From Spirochaetaceae bacterium (GTDB lineage: Bacteria; Spirochaetota; Spirochaetia; Treponematales; Treponemataceae), in assembly GCA_017618015.1 (NCBI GenBank), contig JAFZVC010000045.1:1-58490 (forward strand): DNA of 58,490 nucleotides, written 5' to 3'. The translations under genes were made by a program, and so were the position numbers. Position 1 is the stretch's first letter; each line of letters starts with the position of its first letter. The notes beneath the pieces were generated by a model, which ran no database searches, was not told the DNA's origin, and saw only the letters and a program-made list of their open reading frames with translations. Positions 1-9,500 of the stretch are shown here, piece after piece.

Positions 1-314
1 AACGATACATAATTGGGATATTCATCGGCTACGAGCTTTATGCCGCACCGTAGAAAATCGCAACAATGTACTGACAGGGCTTTTGAAGCTCCGTCACAGC
101 TCTGAACCTGAAATGCGAGCGATCCGGGTTCAGGGGAATCAGACACAAGGCTGATTCCGGCATCAGATTCAAGAAGGCATTGAACAGTCCGCAGCAAGGA
201 AGAAATCCCGGCGCAGACTATATCAAATCCTTTCGTCGCATAACCGGCATGTCCTGATGCCGTACAGGAACGAAGCTGTCCGTCTTCCGACTGGACAAGG
301 CTGATTTCTATCAT
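1..314 (-). CDS. prp: ribosomal-processing cysteine protease Prp (3' end cut by window edge)
   Basis: Read directly from the minus strand: the frame opens at an ATG at 314 preceded by AGGA and stays open to the left edge (about 104 codons, no stop). The translation contains GHAGYATKGFDIVCAGISS near residues 21-39, which holds the His and Cys of the Prp (YsxB) family. Prp removes an N-terminal extension from ribosomal protein bL27 in bacteria that have one. The gene starts 35 bp after the rplU stop, the usual rplU-prp-rpmA order, so rpmA is expected just outside the window. Family assignment is strong; cleavage of L27 in this organism is inferred. The C-terminus cannot be seen. Confidence 0.88.
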   Translation of the reverse strand, partial: MIEISLVQSEDGQLRSCTASGHAGYATKGFDIVCAGISSLLRTVQCLLESDAGISLVSDSPEPGSLAFQVQSCDGASKALSVHCCDFLRCGIKLVADEYPNYVS

Positions 315-349
315 ACCAGTTCCTGCTCACCAGTTATGCGAAGCACAAC

Positions 350-664
350 TTATGCCAGTACGATATCCTTAATGCGGATGTTCGTATACTGCTGGCGGTG
401 ACCGATTAAACGGTGATAATCTTTCTTGCTCTTGTATTTGTATACAAGAACTTTCTTATCCTTGAAGGAGTCAGCAACTTCTGCGACAACCTTGGCACCT
501 GCAACATAAGGAGCCCCGACAACAACATTTGTTCCGTCATTTGTAAGCAGAACAGTATCAATATCTACAGTTTTTCCGCTCTCAAGGTCAATCTTATCAA
601 CCTGGATGAGGGCATCTTTCTCAGCTTTATACTGCTTGCCCTTATACTCAATCAGCGCGTACAT
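350..664 (-). CDS. rplU: 50S ribosomal protein L21 (bL21)
   Basis: A 104-residue protein of normal bL21 length. The start MYALIEYKGKQYKAEKD and the C-terminal signature YHRLIGHRQQYTNIRIKDI are typical of the family. bL21 binds 23S rRNA in the large subunit. It is the first gene of the rplU-prp transcript; a good sigma70-type promoter lies at 740-768 and gives a leader of about 70 nt. That leader can form a GTAAAC/GTTTAC stem (plus-strand about 699-728), which could be an autoregulatory L21 leader, but this is only a suggestion. Confidence 0.97.
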   Translation of the reverse strand: MYALIEYKGKQYKAEKDALIQVDKIDLESGKTVDIDTVLLTNDGTNVVVGAPYVAGAKVVAEVADSFKDKKVLVYKYKSKKDYHRLIGHRQQYTNIRIKDIVLA

Positions 665-739
665 TTTACACCTCTATGAAAAATTATGACTTCGGGTAAA
701 CGGGGATTCACCAAAGTCTTGTTTACATAAGTATCTGCT

Positions 740-768
740 ATCATACTTATTTTCAAGTACTACGTCAA
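740..768 (-). promoter_or_regulatory. promoter of rplU-prp
   Basis: Minus-strand TTGACG (763-768), a 17-nt spacer and TATGAT (740-745), both close to the sigma70 consensus. The predicted start is near 733, about 69 nt upstream of the rplU ATG. Confidence 0.7.
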
Positions 769-788
769 GTAGACAACAAAGTTATATG

Positions 789-950
789 AAGGAAGGGGGA
801 AGTCTTGCTCGAAACTTCGCGCCATGCGCTCGTTGCGGAATTCCCCTCCGCCTAAGTGGGCTCCGCCCTCTTAAGAACCCCTGGAAAGCAAAGCGACTTT
901 TGCGAAGCAAAATATCGGTAAGTTCGCATCGCGAACGTCCAACACCCCTG
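789..950. repeat. GC-rich structured intergenic element downstream of argS
   Basis: Gene-free stretch between the argS stop and the rplU promoter. It has a GGGGGAA...TTCCCC pair enclosing CGAAACTTCGCGC and GCGCTCGTTGCG, then further small hairpins such as GTTCGC/GCGAAC. The same core recurs near 6489-6522 and 15156-15190, so this is a dispersed repeat family rather than a gene. It lies directly after a stop codon, where it could act as a 3'-end or terminator structure. Confidence 0.6.
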
Positions 951-951
951 C

Positions 952-2865
952 TTACATCGTCTCCAGGAACGGGACGAGGATGACGTTCAGGCCGTTCTTA
1001 AGCACAGTCCTTACGCATTCCGCAACCGCAAGCCTTGCGCCCGCGAGCTTCTTGTTCTGCTCCGCGACAGAAATAATCGGGCAGTCGTGATAGAACTTGC
1101 TGAACGCCTTTGAAACCTCGTACAAATAGTTCGCCACGAGCGACGGATCAAGCTCCTTCGCCGCCTTCGCAATAATAGCCGGATAGTCGCCCAAAACTTT
1201 TACAAGCTCCCATTCCGCGCCGTCCGTAAGAAGCGAAAGCGCATCCTCGCCATAATCAGGAGAAAGTCCGCTCTCCGCAGTTTTCCGCAGAATCGAAGAG
1301 ATTCTTGCGCCCATGTACTGCAGGTACGGACCTGTATTTCCATTGAAAGAAAGCGATTCTTTCGGGTTGAACATCATGTCTTTTGTAGGCGTCGTCTGAA
1401 GCAGGAAGTAATGGAGCGCACCAAGCGCAACTTTCTCCGCAACATCATCCGGGTCGCCAACAGCTTCCTCGCGTCCCTTCTCCGTTATCTCGGAAAGTGC
1501 GCCCTCATGAAGCGTGTTGATAAGATCATCTGCATCAACGACAGTACCCTCGCGGCTTTTCATCTTTCCTTCAGGAAGGTTAACCATGCCGTAAGAAAGG
1601 TGGAACAGGCTGTCTGTCCAGTCGTAGCCGAGCTTCCGCAAAATGTAGAAAAGTACCTTGAAATGGTACTGCTGCTCGCTTCCTACAACGTAAACGAGCT
1701 GGTTGAAATCCCAGTCTGCGTGGCGAGAAACCGCCGTTCCAATATCCTGCGTGATATAAACCGACGTGCCGTCTTTTCTTAGCATAACCTTGTACTGCTC
1801 GCCACCGTCTTTGCTCTTGCCGGAAGCCTCCGTAACATCGATGCGGACGGAACCATCTTCAGCCTTGAAGAACACGCCGTCCTCCAAGCCTTTAAGGATA
1901 ATCTCCTTACCTTTAAGGTATGTCTCGCTCTCAAAATAAAACTTGTCAAAAGAAACGCCCGTTCGCGCATATGTCTGCTTTATTCCGCCCGTAGCCCAGT
2001 CGTTCATCTGCTGCCACAGCTTGCGGATTTCAGCGTTTCCTTTTTCCCACTCAACGAGCATTCCCTGCGCCGTTGCCTCCGCAGGCGTAACATCAGCTGG
2101 TTTTCCGGCTGCCTCAAGCGCGTCTGCCTGTGCTTTACGAAGCTTTTCAAACTCAACGTAGCAGTCACCGACAAACCTGTCTGACTTAAGCCCAAGGCTC
2201 TCCGGCGTATCGCCGAGAGTAAAGACGTAATCGGGCGAAAGACCGTTCTCTGTGACGTACTCCGGGTGACCGGAATGGTTCACAATATACGCGAGCATCG
2301 ATTTGCAGATATGAACGCCGCGGTTATTGATAAGGTCAACTTTATAAACTTCCGCACCAGCTGCCTTAAGAATGCGGCTTACGCTCTCGCCAAGCGCATC
2401 GTTTCTAAGGTGGCCAAGATGAAGCGGCTTGTTCGTGTTCGGGCTTGAAAACTCGATCATTACGCGACGGCCAGAAAGCGGCTTGTTTCCGTCTGCGTCA
2501 AAAGAGCCGAACGCGTCTTTTTGCTCCGCGATTTTGCCCAGAATTGAAGATGCGGCGGAAGCCTTGTTAAGCTTTATGTTAACGTATGGTCCCGTCTGGA
2601 CGAAAGTTCCTGTCTGGTCAGCCTGAGCTTTAAGCTCTGACTCTATAATCTTTATGACTTCGGACGCAATTACAGGCGGTCCCATACGAAGCACCTTCGC
2701 GAAACTGAACATCGGGATGCCGACATCGCCCATAGAAGCATCGGGCGGCGTCTCCAAAACGATGGACGAAGCTTCCACCGCTGGAATTTGCAGAGCCTTG
2801 TTTTTTATAAGGATATTGAGTGCATCGGCAACGATAATGCCGCATGAAGACCGAAGATCTGCCAT
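952..2865 (-). CDS. argS: arginine-tRNA ligase
   Basis: Class I aminoacyl-tRNA synthetase that charges tRNA-Arg (637 residues). Visible are the N-terminal additional domain, the HIGH-type motif HLGH near residue 145 in SSPNTNKPLHLGHLRNDALG, the KMSK-like MKSREG near residue 434 and the C-terminal anticodon-binding domain (LNVILVPFLETM at the end). The open frame extends 22 codons further upstream, but I chose the internal ATG at 2865 because CAGGAG lies 6 nt before it and the protein then begins MADLRSS, as expected. It follows pgeF (stop 3009) with a 143-bp gap. A GC-rich repeat abuts its stop codon. Confidence 0.96.
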   Translation of the reverse strand: MADLRSSCGIIVADALNILIKNKALQIPAVEASSIVLETPPDASMGDVGIPMFSFAKVLRMGPPVIASEVIKIIESELKAQADQTGTFVQTGPYVNIKLNKASAASSILGKIAEQKDAFGSFDADGNKPLSGRRVMIEFSSPNTNKPLHLGHLRNDALGESVSRILKAAGAEVYKVDLINNRGVHICKSMLAYIVNHSGHPEYVTENGLSPDYVFTLGDTPESLGLKSDRFVGDCYVEFEKLRKAQADALEAAGKPADVTPAEATAQGMLVEWEKGNAEIRKLWQQMNDWATGGIKQTYARTGVSFDKFYFESETYLKGKEIILKGLEDGVFFKAEDGSVRIDVTEASGKSKDGGEQYKVMLRKDGTSVYITQDIGTAVSRHADWDFNQLVYVVGSEQQYHFKVLFYILRKLGYDWTDSLFHLSYGMVNLPEGKMKSREGTVVDADDLINTLHEGALSEITEKGREEAVGDPDDVAEKVALGALHYFLLQTTPTKDMMFNPKESLSFNGNTGPYLQYMGARISSILRKTAESGLSPDYGEDALSLLTDGAEWELVKVLGDYPAIIAKAAKELDPSLVANYLYEVSKAFSKFYHDCPIISVAEQNKKLAGARLAVAECVRTVLKNGLNVILVPFLETM

Positions 2866-3008
2866 AATTGCTCCTGAAAACACCGAGAGCCGCCCGCGAG
2901 CTAGACAAACGCTTGGCGCATACTCCCGCAAAATGATATGTCAGAGTTTATCAAAAAAACGCAAGATTTTCAACAGACCCACGCAACCCGGCAATTTGCC
3001 CCGACACT

Positions 3009-4193
3009 TTATTTTTTTTGCTTATTTTGTTGCCCGCAACCGTACCCGATTACCGCCGCCATCGCGGAGAAAACTTTGAATCGTTCTTCAAGCGGAGTAC
3101 CTTCTGGAAGATGTGATGTTTGACGGCGGAAAGAGCCGTATGGGAAGAAGCGAGCACCAGCATCACACGAGCCTGCCGTAGCGGGAGTAACGGACGTGGA
3201 CACGTTGGAAATGGTCGCGCCACCAGCGACGGAAGAGGCTGCTGTTTTGTCTGATGTGTAGTCCGCCCCGGACGTGGCAGGGAGCGAAAAACAGCTCGTG
3301 CAGTCGGTGCAGTGAAGGATATTTTCTGGCTTAATTCCGATATTCACAAGCGAAACGATGTTCGCGCGGGCGAGCGACAGGCGGTATTTGGTTGCAGAAA
3401 CGCCGCTTGAATCGGACGCATTCGGGTCACCGCCGTCAGCAGCACCGCCGTTAGTCACGACAACCGCACCAGACGCGCCTCTTACACACGAGTCGCCGCC
3501 ACCGACAGGCGTACAGCAGTCCGGCGAAAACTCGCGGTTGAAATACGCCGCGCGTTCCGCATCAACGGTGTAGCAACACTCATGTATGTGAGGTCCTAGA
3601 ATAACGCAAATATCCGCGGGCGCAGAACCGAACGTCTTTCCCATAAGCGAAACAGCTTCTGCCGCGATTCCCGTTCCTTTCCAACCAGAATGACAAATAC
3701 CGAACGCGCCGGTTCTGCTGTCCCACAAAAAGACAGGCATACAGTCCGCGGCAGTGACAACAGGCGCGAAACTCCGGCACGAAGTAATTACGCCGTCACC
3801 CTCGGAACCTGCCGGCACTCGCGCCGACGATTCATCCCCGACAAGGCACACGCCATCCGAGAAGCTCGCATCCTGCTCCGCGACATAAACACGCTTCGAA
3901 TGAATAAGATAAACCGGCACAGGAACAGTTCCGTCCGGCAACATTTCCGCAAGAAATTTCCGCCGTTCAGGATTTTCTTTCCCGGAGTTGTACCTAAGCG
4001 ACCCGGCAGACGCAAGCGACATCACGCAAGACGGAATATCCGCGTCTCTGAAAGTTTCGGAAGCCGGCTTCCCGTTAAAAAAAAACGGCAGTCTCACATA
4101 TTTCGCGCCAAAACTCGAATCCGCGCACGAAACTGAACCCGCGTCGTACAAAGCCGAATCGAACGCAGAAAAAGAATTAACAAGAGAAAACAC
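3009..4193 (-). CDS. pgeF: peptidoglycan editing factor / multicopper-polyphenol-oxidase-fold protein (PgeF, YfiH/LACC1 family)
   Basis: The core reads VVTAADCMPVFLWDS, CHSGWKGTGI and ILGPHIHECCYTVD, the metal-binding blocks of the DUF152/PgeF family. PgeF hydrolyses muropeptide precursors carrying L-Ser instead of L-Ala, and relatives also act on purine nucleosides. Start: the frame opens at a GTG at 4238, overlapping the upstream gene by 20 bp, but GGAGG sits 4 nt before the GTG at 4193, so I take 4193 (394 residues). That is still much longer than the usual 240-280. The excess is two Ser/Ala/Gly-rich inserts (about residues 228-269 and 306-347). A Cys pair, HCTDCTSC, precedes the second insert. 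Function by family is firm; the role of the inserts is unknown. Confidence 0.85.
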   Translation of the reverse strand: MFSLVNSFSAFDSALYDAGSVSCADSSFGAKYVRLPFFFNGKPASETFRDADIPSCVMSLASAGSLRYNSGKENPERRKFLAEMLPDGTVPVPVYLIHSKRVYVAEQDASFSDGVCLVGDESSARVPAGSEGDGVITSCRSFAPVVTAADCMPVFLWDSRTGAFGICHSGWKGTGIAAEAVSLMGKTFGSAPADICVILGPHIHECCYTVDAERAAYFNREFSPDCCTPVGGGDSCVRGASGAVVVTNGGAADGGDPNASDSSGVSATKYRLSLARANIVSLVNIGIKPENILHCTDCTSCFSLPATSGADYTSDKTAASSVAGGATISNVSTSVTPATAGSCDAGARFFPYGSFRRQTSHLPEGTPLEERFKVFSAMAAVIGYGCGQQNKQKK

Positions 4194-4218
4194 AAAACCT
4201 CCGCAAAGCCCACGCTTA

Positions 4219-5937
4219 TCATTGCTTAACAGAAACACCGGCTGAGTTATCTATCTCTTCGACACCTTTCAGAACTTCAAGCGTATACCCAATTATCTCC
4301 CGGCTGTTGGTAAGATCCTTCTGGAACTGCGCATTATCTTTTCCCTTAATCCTGCTAAGATTTGTCAGCGTATCAAAAGAATCCTTGTTCTGCTGGTTAA
4401 GCCTTAGAATACCGTCAAGAAGCTTCAGAAGCAGGCGGCAGTTCTGTCCGAACTTAGAAGATATAACACCCACTTCAGTTTCTATAGAAAGCATGAGCGC
4501 ATCCATGCGTGTCTGCGCCTGTATCGTCTGAATGCCACCGCCCGTAATATTCGCAAACGCAACAGCCCACTCTCCATTTGCAGAAAGCTTTGTTTTTATT
4601 GCAGAAAGGGCAATTTCTTCTGTCGTAAACTCATTGCAAACATCAGTGAAGGCTATACTGTTTTCCTTAAGCACAAAATCGCCGTCTATAACGATTGTCC
4701 TGAACCCGCTGACCATCTGCGGATACAATGTGCTGAAGAAAAGATACAAAAAGCCAAGCGTGTATTCTTTTCCGCAAGGGATTCCCGTCCATACGGTCGT
4801 CCACGGGCGAACAGGAAAAAGAGGAATACCATCGATATCAAAATAAGCCAGGAATTTTTGCTTAAGAATCTCTTTTTTACGGTCAATAAGCCAGCATTCC
4901 CACTGTTTGTCGAATATCTTCCGCCATTCATTCTTGAATTTGACAAACCAGTTCTCTACGCCGGCAGGCTTTTCCGGTACCCATGTAGCGGAGTTAAACG
5001 CAATCGTCGCAAGTGCCCGCAGAGGAATCGACTGCGTGAAGCTTTTTATCATTCCGAACTGCACATTGCATTTCTCGCGGAAAGAATCGATTGTTATCTC
5101 CTCCCCGGAAGCGCCATTTTCATGTCCACCTTTAGCAAGAAGATACAATGAACCCATTACTTCAGGAGAAACCGGTGTTATGACACTGAAAACTTTTGCA
5201 AACTGAGCCAGCTCCCCGGAAACAGCGTCCACAGGACAAGCATAACCGCTCTGCGAAAAAGAATTAAAGTGCGCGAGAAGTTTTTCAAACGGCAGATTGA
5301 TAAACTGACGCAGCCATTCCAAGTTTCTGACTGCAAAATAAAGCCGGTTTCGTTTTTCCTGCGGCATGGACTGCAAGCAGTCTTCAAGCTTACGGATAAG
5401 AGAAAGCCTCAGTTCATTCGTAACTTCACGCGTAAACGGAACTGAATACGGACTTGCCTCAGCATCAATCTCTTCATAGATGTCGGGAATAAGGAACGAA
5501 CCGATTGTAACGAAACTCGCGCCAGGATCATCCTCGTAGGCGGCAATCGGTTGTTTGAAATAATCAGCGGCAAGCCTTAAATTCCTTATGCTCTCATAAA
5601 AACTGTTCATAAGGACGTTGTGAGAGGCATCGAAAAGCTCCGGATAATTCCGCCCGACGAATCTAGCCTTTTTGTTGATTAGAAGATCGTTATAAAGATT
5701 CTGCTTCGGAACTCCCGTAAAAACTGATTTAAGGTAAAGCCATATCTTCAGGAAAATTGATTCAGAATTGTATTTCGCAGTCAGATCGACAGTCGTCTCC
5801 TCATCCTGCTGCGCAGGACGCAAATCCATGGGATCGTCAGCGGCAGAGTCCGCGGAGCGAATCCGCTCAAGGAGAGAACGTCTTTCTTCATTATCAAGGC
5901 TTATTACGAGGCTGTCGAACGAGCTTTGTGATTTCAT
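4219..5937 (-). CDS. DUF5312-type spirochaete protein
   Basis: A 572-residue soluble protein without signal peptide or obvious catalytic motif. The N-terminal 80 residues are charged and probably disordered (DLRPAQQDEETTVDLTAKY); the rest is mixed alpha/beta with motifs such as RNYPELFDASHNVLMNSFYE. It resembles the DUF5312 proteins that I associate with Treponema genomes; this is recalled, not searched. The ATG has no good Shine-Dalgarno. Instead a TTGATG-N17-TAGAAT promoter ends 7 nt before it, so the mRNA may be leaderless. The pgeF start lies 25 bp beyond its stop, suggesting cotranscription. Confidence 0.75.
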   Translation of the reverse strand: MKSQSSFDSLVISLDNEERRSLLERIRSADSAADDPMDLRPAQQDEETTVDLTAKYNSESIFLKIWLYLKSVFTGVPKQNLYNDLLINKKARFVGRNYPELFDASHNVLMNSFYESIRNLRLAADYFKQPIAAYEDDPGASFVTIGSFLIPDIYEEIDAEASPYSVPFTREVTNELRLSLIRKLEDCLQSMPQEKRNRLYFAVRNLEWLRQFINLPFEKLLAHFNSFSQSGYACPVDAVSGELAQFAKVFSVITPVSPEVMGSLYLLAKGGHENGASGEEITIDSFREKCNVQFGMIKSFTQSIPLRALATIAFNSATWVPEKPAGVENWFVKFKNEWRKIFDKQWECWLIDRKKEILKQKFLAYFDIDGIPLFPVRPWTTVWTGIPCGKEYTLGFLYLFFSTLYPQMVSGFRTIVIDGDFVLKENSIAFTDVCNEFTTEEIALSAIKTKLSANGEWAVAFANITGGGIQTIQAQTRMDALMLSIETEVGVISSKFGQNCRLLLKLLDGILRLNQQNKDSFDTLTNLSRIKGKDNAQFQKDLTNSREIIGYTLEVLKGVEEIDNSAGVSVKQ

Positions 5938-5944
5938 TCCGGTA

Positions 5945-5973
5945 ATTCTACGTCACTAAATCAATATCATCAA
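5945..5973 (-). promoter_or_regulatory. promoter abutting the DUF5312 gene (leaderless candidate)
   Basis: Minus-strand TTGATG (5968-5973), 17-nt spacer, TAGAAT (5945-5950). The -10 box ends 7 nt before the ATG at 5937, so the predicted transcript starts at or within a base or two of the start codon. Confidence 0.5.
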
Positions 5974-6114
5974 GACAAAATGCAAAATATAAACACTTTT
6001 GCAAATTTCTTTCAGACAGAATATCAGTTGTAGAAGAAACATAAAAGGATTTTTTTACTATTTTGCTTATCTGATTACAATTTGATTTGTGGATTATTAT
6101 TTTGGAGAAAACTA

Positions 6115-6143
6115 TTGACATTTTTTAAGAAAACAAGTACTTT
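6115..6143 (+). promoter_or_regulatory. promoter of tRNA-Gln
   Basis: A consensus -35 TTGACA (6115-6120), a 17-nt spacer and TACTTT (6138-6143), 15 bp before the mature tRNA start. The rest of the 5951-6158 gap is AT-rich and shows nothing else. Confidence 0.65.
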
Positions 6144-6158
6144 TACAACGCATTGCAT

Positions 6159-6229
6159 TCCCCGATTGTGTAATGGTAGCACCTCAGATTCTGGTTCTGA
6201 TCGTGGGGGTTCGAATCCTCCTTGGGGAA
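6159..6229 (+). tRNA. tRNA-Gln (anticodon CTG)
   Basis: A 71-nt cloverleaf: acceptor TCCCCGA pairs with TTGGGGA (one G-T pair), anticodon stem TCAGA/TCTGA, loop TTCTGGT with anticodon CTG, and T-arm GGGGGTTCGAATCCTCC. The discriminator is A and no CCA is encoded. A promoter precedes it and a hairpin terminator follows directly. Confidence 0.93.
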
Positions 6230-6232
6230 ATC

Positions 6233-6259
6233 GCTGAACGCGAGTTCAGCTTTTTTTTT
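6233..6259 (+). terminator. terminator of tRNA-Gln
   Basis: Perfect 7-bp stem GCTGAAC/GTTCAGC with a 4-nt loop, followed by nine T residues. Confidence 0.9.
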
Positions 6260-6281
6260 GAAAGCCGAAGCATTTTATTCT

Positions 6282-6353
6282 GGTTCCTTCGTCTATCGGC
6301 TAGGACGTGACCCTCTCAAGGTCGAAAGACGGGTTCGATTCCCGTAGGAACCG
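6282..6353 (+). tRNA. tRNA-Glu (anticodon CTC)
   Basis: A 72-nt cloverleaf: acceptor GGTTCCT/AGGAACC, anticodon stem TGACC/GGTCG with loop CTCTCAA (anticodon CTC), T-arm ACGGGTTCGATTCCCGT, discriminator G, no encoded CCA. It lies only 22 nt after the preceding terminator, with no clear promoter of its own, so it may depend on read-through or on a promoter hidden in that gap. Confidence 0.93.
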
Positions 6354-6360
6354 TAAGCGC

Positions 6361-6388
6361 AAAGCTGTCCATTTGGACAGCTTTTTTT
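6361..6388 (+). terminator. terminator of tRNA-Glu
   Basis: AAAGCTGTCC / GGACAGCTTT stem with the small loop ATTT, then a T tract. Confidence 0.9.
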
Positions 6389-6404
6389 GTTTTAAAACTA
6401 TTGG

Positions 6405-6574
6405 GATATGGCGGTTCCCGACGGTCGGGCGCGCTTTCCGTACTTCGCCGTCTACCGCGGCTCATCCCTCCGCAGTTCCTGCTCCGGGACTGCCGCTCGA
6501 AACTTCGCGCTGCGCGCTCGTTACGAACGGGCAGGTACTCCAATCGCTAACCGGTGTCTGTCAGCTGCCGCAAA
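6405..6574. repeat. GC-rich structured element downstream of sbcC
   Basis: Gene-free stretch directly after the sbcC stop. It carries the family core CGAAACTTCGCGC...GCGCTCGTTACG (6489-6522), enclosed by AGTTCCTGC and GCAGGTACT arms with one mismatch. An open frame running through it is not supported by a start or by homology. Confidence 0.55.
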
Positions 6575-9500
6575 CTACCCTAAATGCGAGATTCCCTCGC
6601 CCCGGATAATGCTGTGCCCGCCAGCAGCAGGCTTAACCTCAATTTTCTGCGCTATCGAATCAACAACGGTGTCAACGTGCGTTATAATGCCGAGCATTTT
6701 TCCTTCTTTCTGCTGCTGGCGCTTAAGGCAGTCGAGCACATTTCGGAGAGTTTCGCCGTCAAGAGAGCCAAAGCCTTCATCAAGGAAAAGCGAATCGACG
6801 CGCACGGTGCGGCTAGCAAAGTCCGCAATGCCAAGAGCAAGCGAAAGGCTTATAAGGAAACGCTCTCCACCAGAAATATTTGTCACAGAACGCGGAGACG
6901 AAAAACTCGCGTCGTTTATCTCAAAATCAACGTCACCTTTGGGAACAAGCTCGTACCTGTCCTTCATAAGCGCAAGATGCTTGTTCGCGAGTTTAAGCAA
7001 ATGGCGGAACGTTATACCCTGCACGAAAATAGAGAACGAGCTTCCGTCTTTGTTTCCCATAAGACCGCGGAGTTTCGCCCATTTGTCGCGCAAAGCTTTT
7101 TGCGCCTCAAGCGCGGCGAGCTTGTCTTGGGCAGCCGCCTTGTTCCGCTCGTTTTCTTCAAGCTCAGCGGTTATTTTTCCTATACTGCCAAGAATCGAAT
7201 CAAGCTCTTCATTTACCTTTTCTTTGCTTGATGCAAGCTCTTCTTTTGTCGGAACATCATCAAAAAGCTTTTTATGGGCGGTAAGGTCATCTTCTGTTTC
7301 ACGGACAGAGCTTTCCGCAGATATTTTGTTGTCAGAAAGCTGTTTTTGCTTCTCTTTAAGAGACGAAATAACGCTTGGTTCTAGGCGGCTTTCAAGAAAA
7401 TCATCTTCGGAGGCAAAGCCGTTTTCAGAAAGCTTTTCCGTAAAAGCTACCGAGGCTTCGCTGTATGCCGATTCAGCATTTTTTAAGAGTTTCTCGTGCT
7501 CACGCAGAGAGGCTTCTAAGCCGGTCACAGAATTTCGGGCAGCATCTGCTTCAGACGTTGCCTTATCGACGGCGGCGGCTAAAGACTCAAGTTTTTCGCT
7601 GAACGCACGCTGACATTCTTCCACAGACTGCTCACCAAAAAGCTCTTGCCGTTCAGCGGTCAAGGCGGATAGCGCAGACTCACATTCTGTAAGAGCTGTC
7701 TTTGCGGTACGCTCATCGCTTTCACGAATTGTCTGCTGGTCGGAAAGCGTTTTTTCCTCCGCAGAAAGCTCCAAAAGGCGCTTTTCAGCTTCATCCGCAC
7801 ACGCCTTGTTTTCAGCCCAAAGCTTGGCACGTTCGGAAAGAGATTCCAAACAGCCGCCGCCGTCGAACTTATCAAACGAAAATGCGTTTTCTGGAAGCCA
7901 CGGACTGCATGTTTCTTTTATCGCGTCAAAATATCTTTCTTTTTCATCCCGCGCAGCTTTAAGAGAAGCCGAGTTATTGTCAAAATCTTTCTTTTTTCCC
8001 GTAAAGGCGATCGTGTTGTCAGAAATCTCTTCTTTAAGTTGCGCCAATTCTTTCACGCCGTCACGATACGCTTCGGATTTTTCTTTCAGAACAGCAAGCA
8101 ACTTATCAAAATCTTTTGAAGATTCCGGTATCGCATTTATCCACGAGCTTACTGCGTCACAAAAAGCTTTGTATGCGCTTATTTTCTCTTTTTCAAGATC
8201 TTCTATCTTGTTGAGAAGAGTTTTTTTATCGCCCTTAAGAACCGTAAGCTCCGTTTCCGTATGCTGGATATCTTCGTTATTCTTGTCGCGGCGCAGCTGC
8301 ATATTACGAACGCGCTCGGCGAAACTTGCTGTTCTTTCCGCAACATTGTTCGCACCGTTACTCGCGCCCTCGCCCGCGCTTGTTTCATCGCACGCAGGAT
8401 GTTCCAACGAACCGCATACAGGGCACGGCTTTCCTTTTATAAGACGTTTTTGAAGCTCGCCTGCTATAAACTGAGTTTCATCAAGGAAATAAGTGTCTAA
8501 CTCCGAAAGAATCTCGTTTCTGATATCGTTAAGCCCCGCAAGGTTTTCCTCAGCTTTCTCAATATCCTGCCTTGTTTTATCGAGCTTTTCTTTTATTTCG
8601 GAAAGCTCCTCTTCAGAAGCACTTATATCATGGCTTTTGTTTTTTGCGAAAGAAATAACATCGGAAAGCTTTTCATCGGTTTTATGATCTTCAATATAGG
8701 CTTCTAGTTTCTCTTTTTTTGTAAGAAGCTCATTTTTCACATTTTCAAGGCGTGTAATCTCCGGCAAAAGATTTTCTTCCGCTTCCGAACGAGTTTTCAC
8801 CTCTGCTGAAACTCTTTCGAACTGATTTATCTTCTCGCCAAGCCCCGAAAGCACGGATTCTATTCCCGCATCTGCAGAATGCTCTTTTCCGTACTCTTCG
8901 TAAACCGATGCTTTTTCTGTAAGCTCCGAGGATAAACTTCGCGCTTTCTCAAGCTCTTCTTTAACGGACTGAAGCTTTCCAAAAACATCATCATACCTTT
9001 TTTGAGCCTCGTCTTTTTGATACGTCGCACCATCTTTCCGTGTATCGATGTCTCGGACCTTCTGCCACAAAAGCTCCAAATCTTTTTGCTTAGACTTACA
9101 CTCTGAAAGAGATGATGTCGCTTCTTCTTTTTTTCTTTCGCACTCTGATAATGTTTCTTTTTCTTTTATAAGATTGGCAGAAATCTCTTCAAACTCTTTT
9201 TTTCTTTCTTTAAGCGCATTCCGTGCGGAAACCACCGCATTATACGACACTTCGCACAACAAAGCTTTGTCCGCTTTTTGAATCTTACGAGCAGACGGCT
9301 CAAAAAGCTCAATCGCGTTCACTGCATCAGAAAGCCGAACCAACGCATCGCCATGCCTTTTTTCTTTTTGATCAAGGGCTTCGTACCACTGCTCATATTT
9401 ATGAAGTCTCAAAAGTTCATCTTCGGCATCTTTCCTCTGTTCCGATAAAGTGACAAGCTCTGTTCTCCGTGCATCGAGTTCTTCATCAGAAAGCTGTTTG

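Noticed and set aside
6159..6353. tRNA genes as an attachment site for an island
   Set aside because: Neighbouring genes are ordinary housekeeping genes, and no duplicate of the tRNA 3' ends was seen near the AT-rich regions.
6408..7613. 401-codon plus-strand open frame opposite sbcC
   Set aside because: Ser/Arg-rich shadow of the sbcC coding strand; no ribosome site, starts in a GC-rich repeat, while sbcC has every family motif.
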